From Amblyomma americanum (Eukaryota > Arthropoda > Arachnida > Ixodida > Ixodidae): 64,000 nt of DNA. Shown here piece after piece: positions 55,598-64,000 of this stretch (position 1 is its first letter; each line of letters begins with the position of its first letter). The notes under the pieces are model-generated. The model was given only the letters and a program-made list of their open reading frames with translations. It was not told where the DNA came from and made no database searches. The position numbers and the translations under genes are program-made. The stretch spans positions 78,104,324 through 78,168,323 of the forward strand of contig NC_135506.1 in NCBI RefSeq assembly GCF_052857255.1, in the 5' to 3' direction.

Positions 55598-55860
55598 AAA
55601 GGACACGCGGAGCTTTAGGCATGAGTTCGGCTGTAACAGCGGAATGCTACGAAAAAGAACTTCTTGGCTTTTATCAAAAAACAAAGGAATCAATAGCTCT
55701 TCTTGGTCGTGATAAATTACTTTGGCGGAGTTTCTTCACAGCTAAGTGTTTTATGCTTTCTTCCAGTAAATCTCTCATTCACATGACTGCAGCACCTTTA
55801 CTAGCGACGTGGTAGTGAAGAAGCGATAAAAACATCACGGCACACTAAAGCTCCACCTTA
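55598..55860. mobile_element. Possible MITE
   Basis: The left end AAAGGACACGCGGAGCTTTAG and the reverse complement of the right end (TAAGGTGGAGCTTTAGTG) share GGAGCTTTAG plus the AAGG start. The interior is about 260 bp and non-coding. Target-site duplication is unclear. Confidence 0.4.
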
Positions 55861-56337
55861 GGTGCATGGCTCGATAGCTTTAATCCAAGCAGCACAGGAA
55901 ATTGGTAACATTAGAAATGTTTTGCCAAAAATGGTCCTACAAAGTACCAGAGTGAAACGAACCCTTTCAAATATTGGGCCGATTACCCGTGCCGCTTGGG
56001 AATGCATCCCTGCAGCAGCCTGGGGTCGTCTTTTCGTACAACTTGGCAGACACAGTTATTTTCTACTTTTAATTCATAGATAGCTGTGAGCCCACATACA
56101 ACACCTTGCGCAATGGTGCAGCCGTTAAGGGATGCGCCACTGCCCCAACAGGGGGCTCCTTCAAACAAAGCCACCAGTGGGAATAGTTCACCTTCCACAT
56201 AGGTCACGTGTCGTTGCGACGTCATCACAACCTGCCCACCGCACTGTGAGCAGACTGCCCGTCCTGACAAGTCGAAGCTAAAATACGCGAGAGGTTGCTC
56301 GGGGAGTGAAACCTGCGTCTTACAAGCCCCTCCCCCA

Positions 56338-56643
56338 CCCCAAAAAAATGGTTTTGGGGGAAAGGAAATGGCGCAGTTTTGTCTCACTTCTCGGAGGACA
56401 CCTGAACCTCTCCATAAGGGAAGGGATAATTGAGGGACAGAGAAGAAAGGCAGAAAGAGGTGCCGTACTGGAGGGCTCCGGAATAATTTCGACCACTTGG
56501 GTATTTTTAACGTGCCCTGACATTGCACAGCACACAAGGCGCCTTTGATTTTTGACCCTATCGAAATTTTGCCGCCGCGGTCGGCTTCTAACCCGGGAAC
56601 ACCGGATCAGCAGCCGAGAGCCCCAACCACTGACGCCCGCCGA
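56338..56643 (-). mobile_element. tRNA-derived SINE (Ruka-like), reverse
   Basis: The reverse complement contains the head (GGGCGTCAGTGGTTGGGG, GGGTTAGAAGCCGACC), GTGCTGTGCAATGTCAGGGC, the CCCAAGTGGTCGAAATTATT block, a CT-rich stretch and GCGCCATTTCCTTTCCCCC. It is full length or nearly so, and somewhat diverged. Confidence 0.9.
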
Positions 56644-56649
56644 ATGAAC

Positions 56650-58365
56650 CCAAGCGCGGCCAGGACACTTTGAACTAACGAAAGTTTTACGCCATAGAAT
56701 AATTCGTGCGTTTCAGTTCAGTGTGGTTTAGAGCCCCATAGGGTGGAGAAAATTTGTAGTAGGAGAGAAATAATTACTCATTACCCTGTACCTAAGGGCA
56801 GTCATACGGCTATAGGGCCGCTTGAAGGAAAATAAATTCATGTCACGGGTGCGTACCCAGTACCGTCGCCTCACCGCGCTATCGCTCTACCAAAAGACCC
56901 AACCAGGAAGGCTAGCAGATGACAGGGAGGTGCCGAATTTATCAACTCGAAGCAGGAATGGTGTAAATCCGATATGGTTTTGGGGTAATCCCGCAAGATG
57001 GATTAAATGCTTCCCTGTCCTGGGCAGCCCTATGCGGCCCCTGGGTGGATAATGAGTCATTGCTCCCTTGTTCATTTGAAGGAACCTGACCGGCCAAATG
57101 TGCGACTTAGTCATTCTTTTTAATTAACGAGGGTCGCTACTCTCTTTCTTGAATTCAAGGAACAAGACTACATGATCGCGCTTCAGATTAAGGACCCAGG
57201 ATTTAGGCGGGACATGAGATATGTCGCGACAGTGACATGCAAGCGCAGTTAAATGGAGCGGGATTTTAAAAGTCATTAACGTTGACATTTTTGATGGCAG
57301 TCTGAGGGGCAACTGAAAGAAATTTCGTAATCAGATGCCCAGTTAAGCTCAGCAGAACTCGAGAGGCGACGAGAGCTGAGAGAGAGGAGATTGCTGGCGA
57401 TTCCTGATAGCGTACTTCCAGGAACAAAAGATAGCCTGTGACCAGTCGAGCCCGGTAACTGTATCATGTCGGGGAAATAATGCTGCAGACAACACAGAAC
57501 AATAAGATAGTAATAGTCGCTTGTGGCGATTTCATCTAAAACGCCACAGAACTCAAATTTGTTATCCTCAGCCGGCCCAGTACCGGCTTAATTGGAGAAA
57601 TGGCAGAGGCCCTTGGTGTACACAGGCCGCTATAACGCTGACGATGGTCAATAGACATGAATATCTGCACTGTTCGTGAGTGCAGGTAATATCTAGTTTT
57701 ATTTTTCAATCCAGCGCAATTAGGTGCAAATGTGTTAAACGATAAGCCCGTCAAGGACTCAGTTAGACCACTTTGCTCAAGTCTCATGTGACCTACTGCT
57801 CAGAAAAAAAAGCAAACACTGATCAATCGCGTAAATCATAAACAGTAAAAGCTGCGCTTGGGATAGTTCATTCGAGTTGGTGCTACGTTTTCAAGATCAA
57901 AAAGAGCGCCTCGGGAGATAATGCTCAAGAAAGCAGTACTCTCCCCGTAAACATCGGAAGCACTAAATACCGAGTGGTTTGATACCAAAATAAACTTATT
58001 TCTATGATACATGACGGAAACGTTTAGCATTCTACACGACGGTGAGCAAACGCGCCTATATGACAACGTGGAGTCGCAGAAGGATTGTAATGCGAAAGCG
58101 TTACTAGTTTCATTTCTAGAAAAAGAATAACTTGACATCATCAAGTAAGCGTATAACGCACACAGCAAATCCACCACCGCCACTTCAGACAATCTTATAT
58201 AAACGTCGCTCGTCTATATATGCTCATCACTGGGAGGCGTAAATGCGTCGCCAGTTTTCCCGATATTTGTACCAAAATTGTGACGCACCGCTTGTCGTAT
58301 AGCGTTCCGAGTGGTGTCATACGATTTTCCGTTACATGTAGCTTGCATGTGCTAAGAAAGCTGGA
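56650..58365. other. Intergenic, no secure gene
   Basis: A minus-strand 118-codon frame (57836-58192) and its neighbours could be shreds of an old retroelement, but I cannot align them to one. A tRNA-like text (TGGTAGAGCGATAGCGCGGT on the minus strand, near 56895) may be another SINE head. Confidence 0.3.
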
Positions 58366-58369
58366 GGGT

Positions 58370-58480
58370 AGCTTGCGACAGCGATTCGAACGGACGACAC
58401 AGACGGAATACAAAAGTGTCCGTGTGCTGTGCGTTGTCAGGACACGTTAAACAACCCCTGGACCTCCCACTATGCCGTAT
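58370..58480 (+). mobile_element. SINE fragment
   Basis: CAGCGATTCGAACGGACG (B box), then GTCCGTGTGCTGTGCGTTGT and CACGTTAAACAACCCCTGG match the middle of the Ruka-like SINE. The 3' half is missing. Confidence 0.6.
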
Positions 58481-58754
58481 GTCAGAAACTAATTGTCGCT
58501 TTGGAACGTCAAACTCGACAATTCAGAGTTTTGTCTTTCATTTTCACGCCCTGCGCAGCGCCTGCGGTGAAAAAGTTTCTCAATGCATAAGCAAATCGAG
58601 GTCACCCTCATCGTTACACTGATTAACTATGTCATCGAGAAGAGAGCTGCTTAAATGTTTTCAGAGCTCCAATCGAGGGCAGGACGGAAAAGCTATAGTG
58701 GATAAACAGCACAGCACAGGGAGGTAAAAACCACACAAAATACACGCTGATCGC

Positions 58755-58842
58755 GGCGGTTTCCTAGTCGTTTGGGCATCCGCTCGCATGCGGGAATTGC
58801 GGAGTTCGATGCCCAGTATCCTTGCGGTAAAAAAAAAATTCA
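58755..58842 (+). mobile_element. tRNA-like SINE head
   Basis: CCGCTCGCATGCGGGAATTG, then CGGAGTTCGATGCCCAG and a run of A resemble a tRNA-like head with anticodon arm and B box followed by an A-rich tail. The 5' part is degenerate. Confidence 0.35.
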
Positions 58843-58859
58843 TCATTATCCCCCTCATC

Positions 58860-60065
58860 ATTGAAACACACGCTATATGCGTTAGGGACTAGTGAGTACA
58901 AATAAAGACTGTTCAGAGGCTCCTCACCATTCGCAGGTGTTTATCGGGAGGCCGGAGCAAAAGATGAACATTGCTCGTGGCGCTGTCACCGCTCGGAGCT
59001 GATGATTCGATATCGATGGCCAGTAGAACTTGAACCGCTAGGTCGAAACCACAGGCTTCTCGCGAGCTGTGGTGGTCGTGGCTGTCACTGCTCGTCAGTT
59101 CTCCCTGCATGTGATCCGTGCGAGCCAGAAGCTCAGACACACTGTCTTCCACAGCTCAGTTCCAAGCTGCTTGCTCCCTGCCTATGTTATCTGGCCATGC
59201 CTTCGATGGGCGCGCCTCTACGCCAGAGCATACTTCAGTCCTATTTTTCGTTAGTTTACAATCCGCCTTTGTCATCGTCCACGGAAGCTAAATGTAGCTG
59301 CTGAGCGTAATGATTGCGCGAGCAAAATACTATAAATTAGGCTAGAAAACAGTAGTTGTCAATCGTTTAATTGGCTAAGGAACAACGGCAATAAAGGAAT
59401 GATTGTTCCATTTTTATCGCCTTGTCCTCTCAGACACTTACTCACTTTACAGGGTTCTGTGCGGAGTAGCTCACGTATTGTATAGTGATCACCGATCATG
59501 CTGATCGATTACAAGTAGCCGTCCAGAAGTCCAGTCGCATGAGGAGGCTTACCGGACAGCCGACAGGACATGTGGCACTTCGAATGTGTGCGCATGAACT
59601 GATCGCTCAAGATGTATTGTAAATGCTCAATAGTGAGAACCAGCGGACAGTGGCTTCAGCATCACGTGCGGAGACTTGCACTTTGAGCTAAATTCCAGAC
59701 TACACTCGCGCAAGTTTTCGATTCTTGATTACTGCATCTCTGTAAATTGTCGCAGCGACGCTACAGCAGTGGGTTTGTTCGAGCTGACGAGGAAGCGCTG
59801 GCGTCTTGATATCATTTTTCGGTTTATGCCCTAAATGCCTAGTGGAATCTAGCAGCGGGAGTCGCACGTACACAATTCATATAATGCGTGCCTCAGATAC
59901 GAAATCAAAACCACCGGCAAACACGCAAACCCGTCGCAAGGCCGAGCTGGGCCCAGCGCTGGCAGTGGACTGGCCAGCTAGTCGCGTGTTGTGTTTTAGA
60001 AAATGCTTTTTACTATCTAAATCGCGTGGTGTTTTGACCAACAGCAGAACCAAAGGAGGGGATGA
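58860..60065. other. Intergenic, nothing secure
   Basis: Contains GT-rich sequence near 59040-59100 that reads Ser/His-rich on the minus strand, without the hydrophobic core of the family. No gene supported. Confidence 0.35.
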
Positions 60066-60965
60066 TTCAGACCGTTGCTCAACCAGCCAACCTCTGGCGC
60101 AATGGAGCCTTTATATTCAAAATAGCTGTTATTCCAGTCAACTCACCACGTTTGTTTCCAAGCCTCCAGGGGTCGTCTTCACGACTTTGAGCCATCGGAT
60201 CATGGTGATTAAAAGGGGGGAGCGAACTTAGTCAAGGCAGAAGTTGCACTATTTTTTCCTTTTTTCCGGTTGCTTTTGCAAACGATAGTATTTTTGCTGC
60301 TCTCTTGTGAACCCTTGATTATTCTATCTTTGCTGGCGTATGTCACCACCAAGAACAGGCTTCGGTCGATGTCAGTTATCGGTGCTTCTAATACCGGTAG
60401 ACGTTAAGCTGGCGCTTTTTCTCCTCGTGATCGCTGTAGTGGCATTCAAGTAGTCGCTCTCGTTTTCTTGGTACTGAGGCTTGCGTCGATATATCTTTCA
60501 GCTGCGCTTGTGGGTATCATGGCTGTATTTTTTTCATTCGTGGCTGTAGGTTCGTGCTTTGTGGTATTAGTGGTTGCGGTTGTGACTGTTTGGGCATTTC
60601 TGGTGGGATATTAATTGTGTTATTGGCGTGGTCGTAATACCCTGACAGGTAGAAGTAGCAGAGGGAAACGTCACCTACCACGGCGAAAGCGGAGGAATGA
60701 GTAAACGGAAGGTGTCTGCTACTTGCCAGCGGTGGCAGGTGGCTTGTGAAGGGCTGAGCTCAAACTTCGCATTACCGACTATCGTAATCGTCTTTCCGTT
60801 TTTCTAAAGCTGCGGTAATTATTGTTGATAAAGTAGTGGTGGTGGTCTTTGTGCTTGCGGGCCATTTCATAATGCATGATATTGTGACCTGGGTTGGGAG
60901 TATGTGGTTTCGTGGCTGTGTTATGGTTGTTATAAAATCGGAGCTGTTTATACTTGGTGCTATGA

Positions 60966-61562
60966 TTATTTTGAGAGTATATGTGAATGAAACTGTGCCA
61001 GCGATGGTGGTAAGGTTGTGTATATGTCGGGCCCATGGTGTTGATGCGTTGCGGGTTTCTGGCTTGTAGTTTTCAGCTGTGGTGTTTTCTTCGAGTATGC
61101 TTGAAGCAGTTCTTGTTGAAGTGTGCGTGCAGTAGTTGCAATCGCTGGCCCTGTTGTGCTCGTGACTGACCGTGTTGCATTTGATGTTTTGTGATTTTGA
61201 CAGCGGCACTTAGTGATGTGATGCTCATGAGTGGTTGTCATGCCAAGGATGCGTAATATGTCGCATAAGCGGCTGGTGTCGTTCGCTTGAGGAATGATCC
61301 TTGCGCCACAAACTTCGGCGCCAGAAATGCGGCGATCTGTCGCTGTCTTCCGGAATGCAGGCAGGGATGAAAAGGACACGAAAGTTTGGAAGCTCCAACC
61401 ATGGGTCCCGGCGCACGATCGATTCGGAGCACTGCGACACAATTGCGAGTGGTGCGCTGCTTTGTATCTCGTCAGGAATTCCGTAGGCCAGGCGGAAGGC
61501 AGCGAGGCATCCTTGCCTGACTCTCACCTTGCAGCCAGGTGATGTTTTCGGATCGCTGCCAC
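60966..61562 (-). pseudogene. Thr-rich secreted-peptide-like exon of unit U3
   Basis: Follows the conserved acceptor TTTTTTTTGCAG|GTGGC at 61562. The 5' part reads LAAFRLAYGIPDEI in one frame, then the sequence switches frame to VSFSSLPAFRKTATDRRISG and GARIIPQANDTS. It continues open for 140 more codons in a Thr/His-rich tail (SNATRSVTSTTGPAIATTA, then TLQQELLQAYSKK). The hydrophobic core is weaker than in U1 (two Leu replaced). A frame break separates the parts, so this copy is probably decayed unless spliced. Confidence 0.35.
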
Positions 61563-61872
61563 CTGCAAAAAAAAGAAATGTCTCTACTCAATATCACACG
61601 TTCCGAAAGAGCGCCATGCTGCCCTATCGCAATGTTCGCATTTTCGCGGCAGCGAGAACAACGATCTTGGCGAAATGACCCTGTCCACACTGATCAAGAA
61701 ACGAAAACAAGAGCACAAATAGGCAGGCAGTAGAGTGGAATAACTATAAAACAACGTGAGATAACTGGACTGGAACGGCTTTCGATTTGGTCTGCGACTT
61801 TTCGAATTTCTCATGTGAGAATATACGTGAAGATGGGCAACAAAATGCTCGATGCGCATTGCTTCCATTAGT

Positions 61873-62704
61873 GCCTGCTCAAGAAGAACCTTGTGGGTAA
61901 GGGGTAGGTAGTTGCTTCCAGTTATACCGTCTCAGACCGCGCAGTTCCATGTTCATTCAGTGTGAAATATGAAAGTAAGCTTTGCGAGACGCAATAGTGA
62001 TATTTACGAGCATCTTATATTATATAACCCTCGCCATTGTGACTCAGTCGCTTCGGCTTTCTAGTGCTCATCATAGACTTATGGGCTTGATTCCGGCAGT
62101 GGCGGGCGCATTCCGATACAGGTGAAATGTGCAAGAACCCGCGAAATGACTCTTCGCGTGCTGGTTTCAGCCGCGTCGCTGCCATGTGTTTGGAGGTTAG
62201 TTGTGCGAGTGGTGGCGTAGCCTTGCATCGCATCAGGAATTACGTAGCCCAGCTGGTTTTGGCAGCTCGACAAGCTCGTTGTCATTAAAACGCCTTTCCA
62301 CTCAAGTCGGAAAAATTGGCGCACATTTGGAAAGCCGGCGCTGCGCTGAAGGAATCACGCCCGCGCGCGCCGTCGACAATTGGGAGGCTTGGGGAAAATT
62401 TCACTCATTGTCGACGGAGCGAGCGCGGAACTGGCCTAACCTCTAGTGTGCTGAGTGGGGTCCTCTACACTTCGCTCAAGCGTGGCGGCGTGCCCTAGAT
62501 TTCAGCAACGCCCGTAATTCACGATAACCCTTGCACTGCCTTAACTGGGAGACACGAGCGTCAGAGCTCGGCCGAAGCCAGACTTGACGACACGACGAAA
62601 GCTGCGAAACAGACGCGCGCCTCTCGTTGCTAATTTGCACGCTCGAATCTCGCGATGCATGTGGCTGACTCCAGAAGTTTTCAGTAGCGCGATTGAGCAA
62701 TCGC
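61873..62704. other. Extra segment present in U3, absent from U1
   Basis: U1 reads straight through ATTAGCGCTGGCTGG where U3 has about 830 bp between ATTAGTGC and GCGCCGGCTGG. The segment contains a degenerate SINE at about 62018-62146 (GGGCGCATTCCGATACAGGT) and, at about 62195-62270, a piece homologous to the exon region of the units (CATCAGGAATTACGTAGCCC; units: CGTCAGGAATTCCGTAGGCC). It could be an insertion in U3 or a deletion in U1. Confidence 0.65.
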
Positions 62705-62736
62705 AGCGCCGGCTGGCCGCGTTAGATTGGTGACAG

Positions 62737-63096
62737 CTACGCAGTAGTTTTAAGGTTAGACTTAACTGTGTTTTGTGGAGACCGTGCACTCACCACGATC
62801 TTCTTGTCATTCGGAGGTACATGCCGAGAACATCTAAGACACCGTGGCTGTGTGGCGATGACCGGAGGCTGCAGTGTTGTGTGGGGCCTGATAGCGCTTC
62901 GAGGATTATTCGACGATATCCATGTCGATGTTGTCACTCCCGGTTGAACATCCTTGACAGTTCTTGCAATAACGACAGTCGTAGAGCTTGTGGTTGTGGC
63001 TGTCCCGGTTGCTGTCGATGGCGTCCACACCTCATCGGTCCGAGAGCCGCTCCAGCCTGCCGCTACTTGGCCGGTCAGTGAGCATGATCTGTAGAC
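62737..63096 (-). CDS. Thr-rich exon-like block of unit U3, open frame
   Basis: After the acceptor CACCCCTCTCGTGCAG|GTC (63096) the frame is open for 119 codons: YRSCSLTGQVAAGW, then TPSTATGTATTTSSTTVVIA, RTVKDVQPGV and a basic tail. U1 has the same block with one stop. The acceptor is conserved between the two copies, which favours a spliced origin. No domain recognised. Confidence 0.35.
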   Translation of the reverse strand, partial: VYRSCSLTGQVAAGWSGSRTDEVWTPSTATGTATTTSSTTVVIARTVKDVQPGVTTSTWISSNNPRSAIRPHTTLQPPVIATQPRCLRCSRHVPPNDKKIVVSARSPQNTVKSNLKTTA

Positions 63097-63959
63097 CTGC
63101 ACGAGAGGGGTGCAACATTTAGGCGCCAGGAAGGGCTCGTAGTCTTACACTTCATGCGCTAGCATTTTAAGAACACGCAATGTAAGGGCGGGAGACTGAG
63201 CTGCTGGAAATAAAATGACACCGTTTGCACCTTTCCAAATACGCGTACAAGAAATACGAAAAGTTTCAAGTTTGGAGCTCTGTGCGCGTGCAGATATTGC
63301 TTTTGTTTTCTGTAGCCACAGCAGGGGGAGTCGACATAGCTGCTCACGGCTAGTTAGGCTTTGCTCAGCTGCGTCGACGCTCGAAAAGCCTGCTCGTGAC
63401 GTGTTCCTTCTTTGAGGGCCCAGTGGGTTCGGAAGCGTGCCTCAGAATGTACTGAAAGTGAATGCACTTAACGCCTCGAATATAAACTTCTGTTTTTCAC
63501 AAACGTAACAATTATTCGGTATAACTCGACTGCACACGCTGATTGCTCCTGTCATTGCTGGAACATCTCCTATATTGCCGTGCTGAATAGAGGATGATCT
63601 TTGCAGCCAGCGGCTATTCGCCGGAGCAGAAATTGCGCGGAAGACCACTTTGCGCAAAAACACGCAGAACTCTCTTCCGGGTTGACCCGTGTGGAGAACA
63701 CAGGCCATGATGGATTACGCGCATTCGGGGCTATTACCATTTTAGAAACGCAACTAATGCGAAACTGCTAGGGAAATAGAGAAGTAAAATGCAGGCCCTC
63801 ATTAGTTCAGTGTCACGATCGTGGCGGCAAGCAGGATACGTTAATTTCTTGCCTGGCGTAAACCGCCTGTCGTTCGAGCAGGGAATTACTTCTGTGGAGT
63901 GTAAGATGAAAGCGGAGTTACGTGCAGTAGCATGTGTGAAATTCATTGATGTTAACAGA

Positions 63960-64000
63960 GCCGCCGCGGTGGCTGTGTGGCTATGGCGCTCGAGTGCTGG
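63960..64000 (+). mobile_element. SINE head at the window edge
   Basis: GCCGCCGCGGTGGCTGTGTGG, then CTATGGCGCTCGAGTGCTGG is the start of a Ruka-like tRNA head. The rest lies outside the window. Confidence 0.8.

Larger units (their letters stand above)
60070..63959. repeat. Family unit U3 (right copy of the 30/60-kb duplication)
   Basis: Direct-orientation homologue of 29965-33057, about 30.1 kb away, matching along its whole length except for an extra segment at about 61873-62704. It ends where a SINE begins (63960), while U1 continues about 30 bp before its own SINE. The unit probably continued beyond the window. Confidence 0.85.

Noticed and set aside
59806..60231. 141-codon plus-strand frame
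   Set aside because: Runs from spacer into the duplicated unit, crosses the boundary of homology with U1 and is not conserved there.

Overview
The window looks like eukaryotic, repeat-rich nuclear DNA from a hard tick. Three things point there: many copies of a tRNA-headed SINE resembling the Ruka-type elements known from ticks, several families of non-LTR retrotransposon with RNase H or RTE-type ends, and a neprilysin-like (M13) gene of the kind that is strongly expanded in ticks. There is no bacterial gene organisation. The species assignment is inference from these families; no database search was possible.

Layout. 1-0.65 kb: a leucine-rich-repeat-like exon on the minus strand, broken by an in-frame stop. 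2-8.3 kb: decayed transposons (SINEs, two LINE 3' halves, a Gypsy gag, an RTE 3' end). 8.6-9.9 kb: a minisatellite with an 84-bp period. 10.6-20.5 kb: three I-clade-like LINEs lying head to tail on the minus strand. From left to right they are A (internally deleted), B (nearly full length, about 5.35 kb) and C (5'-truncated). They join at identical (GAA)n tail/5'-end junctions, and about 1.5 kb spanning the A/B junction recurs almost unchanged at the B/C junction.

22.1-27.85 kb: the only clearly intact host gene, a plus-strand M13 metalloprotease homologue. A 1,935-bp exon carries the membrane anchor and whole ectodomain, and two smaller upstream exons with matching splice phases could supply the cytoplasmic tail. 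Both zinc motifs are destroyed while the fold-defining cysteines and glycosylation sites remain, so it is predicted to be a catalytically dead pseudo-protease.

29.9-64 kb: a diverged tandem family. Segments near 30-33, 46-48, 52 and 60-64 kb are homologous in the same orientation. Related minus-strand blocks also occur near 34, 38.7, 39.4, 40.2, 53.7 and 55.2 kb. Most carry a short hydrophobic, signal-peptide-like stretch with a shared LVLFLM-type core followed by a Thr/Ser/His-rich tail, and several have a conserved 3' splice site in front. I recognise no known family. Some copies have clean short frames and others are plainly decayed. This is the best candidate for something undescribed: either a rapidly evolving family of small secreted or mucin-like peptides, or a low-copy repeat that only imitates one. 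The same region holds a deleted Harbinger transposon with its transposase N-terminus, a decayed LINE ORF1, more SINEs and a possible MITE.
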